Source: Gemmatimonadota bacterium
GTDB lineage: Bacteria > Latescibacterota > UBA2968 > GCA-2709665
Direction of reading: 5' to 3'
NCBI GenBank assembly: GCA_002709665.1
Contig: PAQK01000012.1
Location: forward strand, 132,723 to 168,380
DNA: 35,658 nt
The position numbers and the translations under genes are program-made. Shown piece by piece: positions 25,064-33,918 of this stretch (position 1 is the first letter of the stretch; each line of letters opens with the position of its first letter). The notes beneath the pieces are model-generated. The model saw only the letters and a list, made by a program, of their open reading frames with translations, searched no databases and was not told where the DNA came from.

Positions 25064-26533
25064 CTAATAGTGACTCACCCGCTCTGAACTCTTCGAATAG
25101 GCCATCGCTGTCGCATCCAGATTCTTCTCCATCATCTGCATCAAAACGTCCCTGCTGCCCTCGTCCTCGGACAAATCCTTGTGTTCCCAGGGATCGTCCT
25201 CAAGGTCATACAACTCACACACATCCTTCCCGTGATAGCGAACATACTTGTGTCTCTTGTCCCGAATCATCGTAGCGTGTGTCTGATCGGGATAGGCGAT
25301 CGCCCCGTAGAATTCAGCACGGACAAACTCATGGTGCTCGCTAGTCTTGCCTTGGAGAATCGGAACAAGCGATCGCCCCTGCACGTAATGTGGGATCTCC
25401 TCACCGACCGCCTCATAAAGTGTCGGCGCTAGGTCCGTCAGCTCCACCAGCGCGTCACTCACTTCGCCCTCGCCGAATCGGCCTGGCCAGGAAATGATCA
25501 GCGGCACACGTACGAGTCCCTCATAGAAGCGGCAACCTTTCAACACCAGACCGTGATCTCCCAGCATCTCGCCGTGATCGCTCATGAAGATTACTATAGT
25601 ATTCTCACGCTCGCCGATTGACTCCAGGTGATCCAGGATACGTCCGAACTCGTGGTCTATGAACTCGATCATCGCGTAATAGGCGGCCTGCATGACCCTT
25701 TGATCTCGGTCCTCCGAGCAAAGGGGTTCCGACTGGAAATCCACGCCGGCCGACTTGAGACATTCCTGTACACCCAGATCGCCTTCCTCGAAGTGAGCAC
25801 CGGGGAGGGAATTGGGATCGTATCTCCGGAAATACTCGTACGGGGGATCGAAAGGCGCGTGCGGATCGAACGGATTGATGCTCAACAGCCAGGGTTGGTC
25901 GTCACCTCTGCTTTCATTGATAAACTCGATCGCTTTTTCCGAACACCAGTTCGTCTGGTGCAAATGTGGTGGGAAATTGTCGTTATCTTCAGTCGGCACC
26001 TGAACGCCACCGAACCGTTTCTGCTTCGCTCCTTCGAGATAGGAGGCCTTGTCCGTCGGCTTCGCCATTAAAACATCAGGATCAGCGCCAACTGACCTGA
26101 GCCAATCGGCGTAATCATGACCTGGCTTTCTTGGTCCTTTGTGGTCGTGGCTGTATTGGAAGTAACGGTACCCATCCTCAACCCTAGGCTCTTGCCCTTC
26201 GGCGGCGGTAGCAAGATGGAGCTTCCCCACCAACCCGCAGTCGTAACCCGCGCCGGCCAAACGCCCAGGAACCAATCGATCAGCGTAGTGTGCCGGAAAG
26301 GCGGGATTCCCATTCTGATTCACCCCTACGGCGCTTGGGTACATACCCGTCAAAAAACTGGCCCGACTTGGCGTGCAAATCGGGCTCTGGCAAAACGTGT
26401 GTGTGAATGTAACAGCTTCGCGCATTATCGCGTCCAGCCGCGGTGTATTCACGTGGGAATTACCGAGCCCCCCGATCGTATCGAACCGTTGCTGGTCGCT
26501 GCAATACCACAAGATATTCGGTCGTTCGCTCAT
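25064..26533 (-). CDS. Sulfatase (formylglycine type), no signal peptide
   Basis: 489 residues. The N-terminus PNILWYCSDQQRFD carries the first metal ligand (Asp13). The catalytic signature is complete: SPICTPSRASFLTG with Cys53 for conversion to formylglycine, Pro55 and Arg57. A second metal site, FMSDHGEMLGDHG, lies near residues 315-328, and the C-terminus has the usual KYVRYHGKDVCELYDLEDDP region. It should release sulfate from a sugar or other organic sulfate. There is no signal peptide, so it probably acts in the cytoplasm on imported products, and maturation would need an anSME-type or FGE enzyme, not seen in the window. It sits beside the heparinase-like lyase on the same strand. The ribosome binding site is weak (GAGATGAT). 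Confidence 0.93.
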   Translation of the reverse strand: MSERPNILWYCSDQQRFDTIGGLGNSHVNTPRLDAIMREAVTFTHTFCQSPICTPSRASFLTGMYPSAVGVNQNGNPAFPAHYADRLVPGRLAGAGYDCGLVGKLHLATAAEGQEPRVEDGYRYFQYSHDHKGPRKPGHDYADWLRSVGADPDVLMAKPTDKASYLEGAKQKRFGGVQVPTEDNDNFPPHLHQTNWCSEKAIEFINESRGDDQPWLLSINPFDPHAPFDPPYEYFRRYDPNSLPGAHFEEGDLGVQECLKSAGVDFQSEPLCSEDRDQRVMQAAYYAMIEFIDHEFGRILDHLESIGERENTIVIFMSDHGEMLGDHGLVLKGCRFYEGLVRVPLIISWPGRFGEGEVSDALVELTDLAPTLYEAVGEEIPHYVQGRSLVPILQGKTSEHHEFVRAEFYGAIAYPDQTHATMIRDKRHKYVRYHGKDVCELYDLEDDPWEHKDLSEDEGSRDVLMQMMEKNLDATAMAYSKSSERVSHY

Positions 26534-26564
26534 TGGATCATCTCAGGCAGAACACCCTTTCTCG

Positions 26565-27029
26565 TTAGTCGTTCACCTCGGCGATCACCGCAAGCTCAAC
26601 GCTCGCACCCAGGGGCAATTCGCTGACCCCAATGGCTATCCTGGCGTGACTCCCCTTCTCTCCAAGCACCTCGGCGAAAAGCTCGGAGGCACCATTGATC
26701 ACCTTCGGCTGATCAGTGAACGCGCCAGCAGAACAGACAAAACCTTCTACTCGGACGAGTTGCACAATTTTGTCTAGTGAACCTGCTTCGGCATTCAATA
26801 CACTCAGCGCGTTCAAAGCACACATTTTCGCTGCCTCGTATCCGTCTTCCAGGGTGAGATCCGCTCCCACTCTTCCCAAAGACTTCAGCTCGCCGTCCTG
26901 CATCGGCAACTGTCCAGCTACGTAGATCAGATTGCCTGTACGTTTGGCGCGCACGTAGGCGCCTGCTGGGCTGGCAGGCTCAGGCAGGGCAATGCCCAGT
27001 TCAGTTAGTCTTTCGGCTATCGACAACAT
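26565..27029 (-). CDS. RidA (YjgF/YER057c/UK114) family protein
   Basis: 154 residues from the ATG at 27029, which has AAGGAGGA directly upstream; the frame is open to 27116 but without a better start. The family core is clear: PASPAGAYVRAKRTGNLIYV, VAGQLPMQDGEL, then AAKMCALNALSVLNAEAGSL, VRVEGFVCSAGAFTDQPKV and ARIAIGVSELPLGASVELAV, where the Arg and Glu of the ligand pocket are expected. RidA proteins hydrolyse reactive enamine/imine products of pyridoxal-phosphate enzymes. It is longer than typical RidA (about 130 residues) and belongs to the longer RidA-like subgroup. It lies 31 bases before the sulfatase start and may share its transcript. Substrate unknown. Confidence 0.9.
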   Translation of the reverse strand: MLSIAERLTELGIALPEPASPAGAYVRAKRTGNLIYVAGQLPMQDGELKSLGRVGADLTLEDGYEAAKMCALNALSVLNAEAGSLDKIVQLVRVEGFVCSAGAFTDQPKVINGASELFAEVLGEKGSHARIAIGVSELPLGASVELAVIAEVND

Positions 27030-27225
27030 GTCCTCCTTTTGGGATTGTGCGACCTCGTAGTCAGGAGGTGAGAGTGCGGTGGGAGATATTTGAATCAATT
27101 GAAGAATCAGGAGCAATCTACAAAGTGATTGCCGGGTTCTGACACACCCTCCCGCACTGCTACACAGGTTCGGAGGGCACTCGAACTCACTGGAATGAGT
27201 AAGACAGGTGCCAAGAGATCGACCA

Positions 27226-28959
27226 TTAGTCTCCTTGAGCGTCCGAAACGGTCTTCTTCACAAATCCGACCAGGTCTCCCAGGGTCACGTCCTGGCGATC
27301 TTGTTCCAAGCGCAACTTGACCTCCACCTGACCGTTCGCCAGGCCTCTAGACCCGACGGTGATACGGATGGGAATGCCGATCAGATCCGCGTCTTTGAAC
27401 TTCACTCCTGCGCGCTCGTCGCGATCGTCCAGCAGCACGTCAATGCCTTCCGCTTCCAGGTCTCTGGTGATCTCCTCGGCGGCCTTGAGCTCACCCTTGG
27501 GTTTGTTCCCGCTCAACACCACGATGTGCACTTGAAATGGCGCAACGGATATTGGCCAGATGATGCCCTCGTCGTCATGGTGTTCTTCGATAACGCAAGC
27601 AAGGAGTCTTCCCAATCCAATTCCGTAGGAACCCATTACCACTGGACGCGCCTGGCTCTCCTCATCCAGAACCCTCACGCCTAATGTTTCGCTGTATTTG
27701 GTACCCAGCTTGAAGATATTCCCTACCTCGATGCCGCGTACACTCCTCAGGTCGGTGCCACAGGTCGGGCAGGGCATTCCTTCCGCAACGGCAACCAGAT
27801 CCGTCACGATGTCCGGCTCAAAATCTCTTCCGGAATTCACATTCAGGTAGTGATAATCAACCTTGTTCGCGCCAGACACAAGGTTGCCCAAAGCTGCGAC
27901 GAAATCATCGACAACAATCATCGTATCCTCAGCTACACCGATTGGTGAACCGTACCCTGCCTCGGACCCAACTGCACGAATCTCCGCCTCGGTAGCCGGC
28001 CGCATCTCCGTCGCCTTCACCGCATTGGCCAGCTTCGTCTCATTCAGCTCGTGATCGCCCCTGAGCAATACGAACACAAATCGCTCTTCCCCGTCAATCG
28101 TTGCGACCTGGAAAACCGCCTTTGCCGTCTTCGACTCAGGAATCTTCAAGAAATCAGCGAGCTCCTTGATGGTGGTACACCCCGGTGTCTCCACCTCCTC
28201 GAGAGTCTTGGGTTGCTCCGCCTGGATTGCTTCCCGCTGGTACGTGGCAATCTGCCGATTCGCGCTGTAACCACAGTCGTCGCAAAGCAGAAGGGTATCT
28301 TCACCCGCTGGATTCATATACATGAACTCGTGCGCACCGGTTCCCCCCATCATTCCCGTATCACTCTCCACAGCGATCACCGACTCGCCCAGTCCCGAAC
28401 GCCGGAAGATATTCTCATACGCACGGTACATATCATCATATACCGCATCAAGACCCACCTGATCCAGATCGAAACTGTAGGCGTCTTTCATCGTAAACTC
28501 TCGAACGCGAATCAACCCGCCACGGCTGCGCGGTTCATCCCGAAATTTCGTTTGGATCTGGAATACACTCAAAGGCAACTGCCGATAGCTGTGGATAATG
28601 TTTCTCGCCAGATCGGACACTGCCTCCTCGTGCGTCATTGCCAGGCACATCTCCCGCTCGCCGCGGTCGTGCATCCTCAACATTTCCGGACCGATATCGC
28701 TCCAGCGACCACTCTCTCGCCAGAGTTCGGCAGGCTGTACGACCGGCATACTCAATTGTGCACAATCAATGGCCTCCATCTCCTCCCGCAGAATCCGCTC
28801 GATTTTCTGCTTAACTCTCAAACCGAGAGGGAGGTAGCTGAAGATCCCCGCGGCCAGCGGTCTTATCAGCCCGGCCCTCAACGCAAGCTGGTGACTTGCC
28901 AATTCTGCATCAGCAGGTGCTTCACGCAACGTCTGAACAAACATTCGACTATACTTCAT
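27226..28959 (-). CDS. proS: Prolyl-tRNA synthetase (bacterial type with editing insertion)
   Basis: 577 residues from the ATG at 28959; a GTG at 28965 is an alternative. Class II synthetase motifs are present: motif 1 region with SMPVVQPAELW (70-80), motif 2 FRDE (139-142) with the REFTMKDAYSFD stretch, and motif 3 GSYGIGLGRLL (443-453). Between motifs 2 and 3 the INS editing domain (about 225-395) carries ELADFLKIPESKTAKAVF, which removes mischarged Ala. The C-terminal anticodon-binding domain follows (VAPFQVHIVVLSGN onward). It charges tRNA-Pro in the cytoplasm. The length (about 570-580) is normal for the bacterial form. Its setting inside a sugar-catabolism cluster is incidental or reflects local rearrangement. 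Confidence 0.97.
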   Translation of the reverse strand: MKYSRMFVQTLREAPADAELASHQLALRAGLIRPLAAGIFSYLPLGLRVKQKIERILREEMEAIDCAQLSMPVVQPAELWRESGRWSDIGPEMLRMHDRGEREMCLAMTHEEAVSDLARNIIHSYRQLPLSVFQIQTKFRDEPRSRGGLIRVREFTMKDAYSFDLDQVGLDAVYDDMYRAYENIFRRSGLGESVIAVESDTGMMGGTGAHEFMYMNPAGEDTLLLCDDCGYSANRQIATYQREAIQAEQPKTLEEVETPGCTTIKELADFLKIPESKTAKAVFQVATIDGEERFVFVLLRGDHELNETKLANAVKATEMRPATEAEIRAVGSEAGYGSPIGVAEDTMIVVDDFVAALGNLVSGANKVDYHYLNVNSGRDFEPDIVTDLVAVAEGMPCPTCGTDLRSVRGIEVGNIFKLGTKYSETLGVRVLDEESQARPVVMGSYGIGLGRLLACVIEEHHDDEGIIWPISVAPFQVHIVVLSGNKPKGELKAAEEITRDLEAEGIDVLLDDRDERAGVKFKDADLIGIPIRITVGSRGLANGQVEVKLRLEQDRQDVTLGDLVGFVKKTVSDAQGD

Positions 28960-29013
28960 TTCCACCCCACTTGGTGCGATTCCTTGTCAATGCTAAATCC
29001 CGGTGACAGCTCT

Positions 29014-29766
29014 CTAACGAAATTCGATTATCCTGTTTGCTGTTCCGCCCAGTACCCATTCCAGATCCCCTTCGCTCAAACAGGACCATGTCTTCGGAAG
29101 CGCAAGGGCCAACTCTACCGTTTCGTGTAGGGAAACCGGTGGAAAATCACTCCCCCACATCAATCTGTCTGCTCCAAACGCCTCGAGCGCTCTCTCGACA
29201 AATGGCTCTACTTCTTGGTAGGGGTAGCCGCGGCCGAAGGCATAGAATCCGGACAACATAAAAACGGTGTTGGGATACTTCGCGTAACTGAGCACCCGAT
29301 CAAACTCGGCCTGGTCGGTTGGCTTGTCGACATCCGGAAACCAACCCATATGTTCGATTCTGAACATCGATTCGGAGAACCGCTGGATGTATCCTTCCGT
29401 TCTGGCGTCGATAATCCCCTCAATCCCACCGCTCAAACTCGCCATTATTCCCAGTTCACCAACCGCCTCCCAAACCGACTCGTTCTCTGTCTTCGCAGGA
29501 ATTCGGAGACCCACCAACCCATATTCACCTACTTCCCTCCGAATCCAATCTCCCGCATCAGCAGCAGTGTAATCCACAGCGCCCAGAGATGCGAATCGCC
29601 CGGGATAGCGTCTCATACATTGATCCAGATAAGCATTGTCGTGGCAGCCACCATATTGAACCAACAGGCATTTGTCGATACCCGCCGAATTCATCTGCGC
29701 GACCAGAACCTCTACAGCCACATACTTCGTCAAACCTACGTGTACGTGAGCATCGACAACTTCCAT
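29014..29766 (-). CDS. Amidohydrolase-related (COG2159-type) metal-dependent hydrolase
   Basis: 250 residues from the ATG at 29766, with GGGAGG four bases upstream; an in-frame stretch above it overlaps the neighbour and is not used. The N-terminus VVDAHVHVG gives the HxH metal site (His7, His9). The C-terminus DRLMWGSDFPPVS holds the conserved Asp, and IEHMGWFPD supplies a His in the middle. Members hydrolyse or decarboxylate lactones, aryl acids and sugar-derived compounds. In this setting a sugar-lactone hydrolase is plausible but not proven. It lies 34 bases after the CocE-type gene and probably shares its transcript. Confidence 0.85.
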   Translation of the reverse strand: MEVVDAHVHVGLTKYVAVEVLVAQMNSAGIDKCLLVQYGGCHDNAYLDQCMRRYPGRFASLGAVDYTAADAGDWIRREVGEYGLVGLRIPAKTENESVWEAVGELGIMASLSGGIEGIIDARTEGYIQRFSESMFRIEHMGWFPDVDKPTDQAEFDRVLSYAKYPNTVFMLSGFYAFGRGYPYQEVEPFVERALEAFGADRLMWGSDFPPVSLHETVELALALPKTWSCLSEGDLEWVLGGTANRIIEFR

Positions 29767-29800
29767 TGTGCCTCCCTCGTCTAGAACTTGCTCATTTGAT

Positions 29801-31255
29801 TCACGAGCAACCTCGCATCGGTATATCGATCGAAGAAGCGTAGTCTCTATCGTAGAATAACCGTGCACAGAAAGGTTCAAAATAAGGGAACGTATAGGTC
29901 GTATTGTAGTTGACAACGTCCAGGCGAATCTTGTGGCCGGTCTGCAGCGTATACCCGATCGTCCTCAGTGTGATCTCCACGTCAGTGTGTTGTCCCGGTT
30001 GCAGCGATCGCGCGCCGAAGTCGCCACGAGTAATCAACGTAGCTTCTCCCTGGGGCGAAACATCGTACAACTCAGCGTGCACCTGGAGTGTTGGTCTGTT
30101 GCACAACATCTTGAATCGCGCCACGGGTGCGCCCAGGATCTCAGTCGGCTCGCCCAGGAGATTTCCCTCAAAGCTGATTGCCTCGCGCGCCAAGGCGTCG
30201 GATACGCCTTCCATATCGTCCATCACCGCAGACTTCAGCGTGTAGTCCGGGTCGATCAAACGATTATTCACATTGGCGTGAGTCTGAACGTCGTCCTCCT
30301 TGTTGGACGACAGCTTCCCACCGTGCCGAAGGTAGAGCGTCTCGGTCGTCACCTCGGTCGGCGAAAATGTCTCTAGCGTCCCGTGATCCCAGCCGGGTCT
30401 TTGCGTATACGTGATCTCCGGTTCGTCCATAATGCCATTCTCATCGCCCTTGAGCCAGTGTGCCAACCAGCGATCGATCAGCCGCACACGTAACTTCTGG
30501 GCTTCGGTATCATCCTGACCGTCGTGTCCACCGCCACCGATGTACAGTTTCTTGGGCACGTGCAAGCGATCGAACATCTCCACCACTTCATTCGGTGGCA
30601 TCCCCACATCGTGCCAACCGTGAAGAATGAAAACCGGGCACTTCACCCGCTCCGCGAAGATGATTGGCGAATACGGCCTTAGCCACTCCCGAATGAGATC
30701 CCAGTCTTCCGACTGCGCCCACTGCCGTATCAACTCCTGGAAACCTGCAGACATTATGCGTCTACGCATCGTCCGTGTGAAGAACCATTTGGTCAGGCAG
30801 TTGTTTCGGACAGCGAAATCGTCGTGGCGTGTGTGGATATTTTGGGGGACCACCGTGGCCACCCCGGGGTGATGCGCGGCAGCCATATGACTGTGCCACC
30901 CGCCCTGGGAACTGCCTACCACACCCAGCTTGTTCTGGTGAACATACAGCTCGTCAAGCGTCCAGTGGATCATATCCTGAAGGTCGAACACCTCGCGCGC
31001 GCCCATATGAAACGTCAAACCCTCGGAATTCCCTTGCCCTCTGATACTGTAACAGACTGTCAAGTACCCGTGATCTGCGAACCGTCGGCCCTGGCCAATC
31101 GTCGACGCCTTGCTGGCCGCGTCACCGTGACCGTGGGCAAGCAGAATCCCGGGCCACCCACCCTCTGGCATTTCACCCTCTGGTGTACACACGGAAACGT
31201 CTAGGTGCACCCCGTCATTCATCGCTACCCTGTCTACTTTTTCAGTGAACCCCAT
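29801..31255 (-). CDS. CocE/NonD-type (X-Pro dipeptidyl-peptidase-like) alpha/beta hydrolase
   Basis: 484 residues from the ATG at 31255, with GGGAG upstream. The alpha/beta hydrolase core has GILLAHGHGDAASK as oxyanion region, the nucleophile elbow GVVGSSQGGW (Ser116), the acid in LHGWHDVGMPP (Asp216) and GGGGHDGQ (His244). The C-terminal half is a beta jelly-roll (LQPGQHTDVEITLRTIGYTL, IRLDVVNYNTTYTFP), as in cocaine esterase and X-Pro peptidases. It may be an esterase or peptidase for a modified substrate, for example removal of acyl groups from a glycan. No signal peptide is seen. It follows the metallo-beta-lactamase gene by 25 bases. Confidence 0.87.
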   Translation of the reverse strand: MGFTEKVDRVAMNDGVHLDVSVCTPEGEMPEGGWPGILLAHGHGDAASKASTIGQGRRFADHGYLTVCYSIRGQGNSEGLTFHMGAREVFDLQDMIHWTLDELYVHQNKLGVVGSSQGGWHSHMAAAHHPGVATVVPQNIHTRHDDFAVRNNCLTKWFFTRTMRRRIMSAGFQELIRQWAQSEDWDLIREWLRPYSPIIFAERVKCPVFILHGWHDVGMPPNEVVEMFDRLHVPKKLYIGGGGHDGQDDTEAQKLRVRLIDRWLAHWLKGDENGIMDEPEITYTQRPGWDHGTLETFSPTEVTTETLYLRHGGKLSSNKEDDVQTHANVNNRLIDPDYTLKSAVMDDMEGVSDALAREAISFEGNLLGEPTEILGAPVARFKMLCNRPTLQVHAELYDVSPQGEATLITRGDFGARSLQPGQHTDVEITLRTIGYTLQTGHKIRLDVVNYNTTYTFPYFEPFCARLFYDRDYASSIDIPMRGCS

Positions 31256-31280
31256 CGTGCACTCCCAAAAAACGCCGTAC

Positions 31281-32102
31281 TTACTCGATCTCCACCACGA
31301 GTCCATCTTCGGCAACAATTACTTCGCCAGCGTAGCCCTCACGAATTTGCTCAGCCATCTGGTAAGGAGTCGACTTGTCGCCAGTAATATCCTCGATAAC
31401 CAGGTGCTTGATCATCACCCGCTTCACAGCCGCCTCCGTTGCAATCCGGGCGATATCAGCCGGTATAATATGCCACGCGCCCCAGGGCTGTTCGGCCAGG
31501 AACTCCGGCGTGCCCGAGCACTCGATCGACAGGAGATCGGCCCCCTTGCAGAAGTTCACGAAATTCCCGTCCGGCGTTCCGTCACCTGTAATCACCACTC
31601 GGTGATCGCCCGTATCTACCCGGTAGACCAGCGTTGGGATGTGGCCGTGATCGGTAGAAGTCGTGGACAGCCTGTAAGTGTCTGTGGAAAGGAACTCGCC
31701 CTCGAGCTCCACCTCGATCACCTCGGGATCTAGCGGAGCAATATCCTTTCCGTGACTCAGCCTGCTCTGGATATCCTGCTCGAACGGCGGACGTATGATC
31801 CGCTCCACGAAATCCTTTGTCCCTCTTGGACCGTATATCTTCAACCTCGACTTCCGGACCTTTACCCAACCAACCAGCACAAGATAGGGTAAATCCACAA
31901 TGTGATCGAAGTGCAAATGTGTCAGAAACAGCCGGTCCACCACCTCGCACCCGACACCCGCCTTCGCGAGATTTGTACTCGCCGAACGACCGCAGTCGAA
32001 CATCCACACTTCTTTGTCGATATGTAGAATCTGCGAAGGCCCGCCACGATCGGGGTTATCCCTGACCGCCCCACTTCCAAGCATCACGTACTTTAGACCC
32101 AT
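31281..32102 (-). CDS. Metallo-beta-lactamase-fold hydrolase
   Basis: 273 residues from the ATG at 32102, with GAGG close upstream. The metal motif is complete: THLHFDHIVDLP (His62, His64, Asp66, His67), with later His and Asp ligands in TDHGHIP and ITGDGTP. The layout (VMLGSGAVRDNPDRGGPS at the start) is that of RNase Z/ribonuclease-like and lactonase MBL proteins, not of class B beta-lactamases. It could be a lactonase or phosphodiesterase in sugar-acid metabolism. It sits 47 bases after the isomerase gene ends; the stretch between them is tight, as in an operon. Confidence 0.9.
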   Translation of the reverse strand: MGLKYVMLGSGAVRDNPDRGGPSQILHIDKEVWMFDCGRSASTNLAKAGVGCEVVDRLFLTHLHFDHIVDLPYLVLVGWVKVRKSRLKIYGPRGTKDFVERIIRPPFEQDIQSRLSHGKDIAPLDPEVIEVELEGEFLSTDTYRLSTTSTDHGHIPTLVYRVDTGDHRVVITGDGTPDGNFVNFCKGADLLSIECSGTPEFLAEQPWGAWHIIPADIARIATEAAVKRVMIKHLVIEDITGDKSTPYQMAEQIREGYAGEVIVAEDGLVVEIE

Positions 32103-32149
32103 TTCCTCACCTTGGTCACCGCGCCTCAACTTTCCTGACCACCGATATT

Positions 32150-33058
32150 TCAAACTCCCAAAGTACTCAGAAACGACCTGCTGTTTTCGGCACTTTCCCT
32201 GGGTGTGCCGGTGCCTGAAATGACATCCTGTTCAACCACCAGCCACCCTGAATACTCGATATTGTCCAGCTCAGACAGCAATTCTCGAAACCCGAATGTA
32301 CTCCGCTCGAGATCGCAGAAAACCCCGTGACTGATAGCCTCGTGATAGTCCCACCCCTCGAACCTGGCTGCGGAGGCCACGTCCGAGTCGTACCCCTTCA
32401 GGTGCACGTGCCAGATACGATCGGCATATCGCCGCACAAGCTGAAGGGGGTCGCCTCCCCCGTAAGCGTACTGACCTGTATCCAGACAAAGCCCCAGGAT
32501 CCTGGGGTGTGTCGCTTCCATCAGTACCGCGAGCTCTTCGGGTGTTTCCACGAACCCGCCGCAGTGTGGGTGAAAGGCCGTACGAAGACCTGTCTCATTG
32601 AGTACCATCAGCGCAATTTGGTTGACCGCGTGTGCGGCGATCTCCCACTGCAGCATATTGAACCCTTGCTCGAAACCGATACGCCCCGCGCACCGCGTAC
32701 GCACGGAATCGGTCAGGATTTCGTCCGATAGCACGAGAATCGGGGCCTCTTCGTCAATTTCCGCCAGCAGCCTGGCTACCTGGAGTGCTTCCGTCTCTCC
32801 CAGGTATCTCGCATCTGGATCAGACAGAGGGATTGGTACGAATGCTCCCGCCAAAGACAGATTTCTGCTCTCCAGTTCGGTTCGAAGCGTCTCAGGATCC
32901 GTCGGCATATAACCATAATCACCCAGCTCTACACCTGAATATCCCGCAGCAGCTGCCTCATCGAGCACCTTGGTGTAACCAGGTGGTTCCTCATCTCGAT
33001 TGAATGCGGAGACTCCCCACGAGCAAGGAGAATTCGCTATACCTGTCTGTCTGCTCAC
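32150..33058 (-). CDS. Sugar phosphate isomerase/epimerase (IolE/AP-endonuclease-2 fold)
   Basis: 302 residues from a GTG at 33058, which has GAGGA eight bases upstream; no ATG fits, and the frame above it is not conserved-looking. The start GIANSPCSWGVSAF is the usual opening of IolE-type proteins. Metal ligands of the TIM barrel are visible: Glu in GVELGDYGY, HPHCGG and ETPEEL, CLDTGQYAYGGGDP, HVHLKGYDSD and VVEQD near the end. The fold acts as 2-keto-myo-inositol dehydratase, xylose isomerase-like or epimerase. The substrate cannot be told, but inositol or keto-sugar dehydration is likely. It is the first gene of the 33058-29014 block. Confidence 0.88.
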   Translation of the reverse strand: MSRQTGIANSPCSWGVSAFNRDEEPPGYTKVLDEAAAAGYSGVELGDYGYMPTDPETLRTELESRNLSLAGAFVPIPLSDPDARYLGETEALQVARLLAEIDEEAPILVLSDEILTDSVRTRCAGRIGFEQGFNMLQWEIAAHAVNQIALMVLNETGLRTAFHPHCGGFVETPEELAVLMEATHPRILGLCLDTGQYAYGGGDPLQLVRRYADRIWHVHLKGYDSDVASAARFEGWDYHEAISHGVFCDLERSTFGFRELLSELDNIEYSGWLVVEQDVISGTGTPRESAENSRSFLSTLGV

Positions 33059-33355
33059 TGCTGAGATCCTCGGGAATAAAGAGGTGCTTGATTGGGCCAA
33101 ACTGGCCGATGTGACACCCCCGCGACGAACGACCAATATACCACCTTCCCCAGGCCCTGTCAAACAGGCCTCCATTTCACCAATCGCCTTGTATTTATTG
33201 AACGTGTGTATTATCTTGGCCGGGCAAAATCAGTCTTGGAAAGGTCCGAAAGGGACGGGGAATCGAGGGTGTTAAGGACCAAAGGGCGCATTTCGGGCAT
33301 CTGAAGTGTGTCCGGTTTCGTATCGACAGCGCACCTAGCTGTACCGGAAGTGTAA
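33059..33355. other. Intergenic gap upstream of the isomerase gene
   Basis: Nothing recognisable is coded here. The minus-strand frame of the isomerase stays open to 33175 but carries no motif. This region should hold the promoter of the minus-strand block; no clear -35/-10 pair was identified by eye. Confidence 0.3.
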
Positions 33356-33774
33356 GCAACCAAAAGACGCAAAACTTGGGAGAAAAGTGTAGAGATCCGT
33401 CAGAGAAGGGAGCAGGACCTAGCAATACTGTCTATCGAGGGTGCCCTCCTCAGTGGGCTGCAAGTTGCGCCATTTCATGACGAGATCCGTGATCTTCAAA
33501 ATCAGGACGTGAACAAGTTCGCTGTGGACCTTTCCTGCGTAACCTGGTTTGGCAGCGCGATGTTTGGTGTCCTGGTCGCAAGCCTTACCACTGTGAAAAA
33601 GTCCAGGGCCCGACCTTCCTGGAGCGAACCGGCGGCAAAAGGGGTGTTGGCGGACGCTATCCCATCGTTGATGTTCGTGTCAACGGCAAACCATTCGCAG
33701 AAGGTGAGGTTGTAACAATCGGCGAAGCCTACGGTGTCCGCCTAACGGACATCTTGAACCACGACCTGGAGTAG
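33356..33774 (+). pseudogene. STAS-domain and SpoA/FliN-like remnant
   Basis: The plus strand first reads a STAS (anti-sigma factor antagonist) domain in one phase: SIEGALLSGLQVAPFHDEIR, NKFAVDLSCVTWFGSAMF and GVLVASLTTVKK, up to about 33603. It has no start codon and the phase then loses homology and stops at 33715. In another phase 33652-33774 reads RYPIVDVRVNGKPFAEGEVV, TIGEAYGVRLTDIL and a TAG, which resembles the C-terminal SpoA domain of FliN/YscQ switch proteins. The two pieces are probably remains of separate genes joined by deletion, or of one odd gene with a frameshift. Neither is intact. Confidence 0.55.
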
Positions 33775-33797
33775 ACTTCGTTCTCTTTGCAAAGCGA

Positions 33798-33834
33798 AAT
33801 GGGCGACCAACTTGGCCGCCCATTCACATTTTTT
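33798..33834 (+). terminator. Probable Rho-independent terminator
   Basis: AATGGGCG (33798-33805) pairs with CGCCCATT (33817-33824) around an 11-base loop and is followed four bases later by six T (33829-33834). It lies just after the STAS/SpoA remnant on the plus strand. The stem also reads on the minus strand downstream of the aminotransferase but has no T tract there. Confidence 0.55.
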
Positions 33835-33870
33835 CACATTTGTCGCGGATCCGAACTGGAACGACACCTG

Positions 33871-33896
33871 TAGGGGAGGACCTGCGTGTCCTCCCG
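33871..33896. repeat. REP-like palindrome (GTAGGGG-type hairpin)
   Basis: GGGAGGAC (33874-33881) and GTCCTCCC (33888-33895) form an eight-bp stem with a six-base loop and flanking TGTAGG and GCC. Short GTAGGGG-type palindromes of this kind occur in many copies in some bacterial genomes, usually near gene ends. It lies 24 bases after the aminotransferase stop on the minus strand, so it could protect or end that transcript. Only one copy was seen in the window. Confidence 0.45.
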
Positions 33897-33918
33897 CCTT
33901 TCCTCAATTCTACCTACC

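Noticed and set aside
27030-27225. Possible small RNA or tRNA in the gap between the synthetase and the RidA gene
   Set aside because: No cloverleaf, T-loop or terminator could be found by eye.
28051-29130. Long plus-strand frame opposite the prolyl-tRNA synthetase
   Set aside because: It lies wholly antisense to a clear gene and its translation has no family features; it is a shadow frame.
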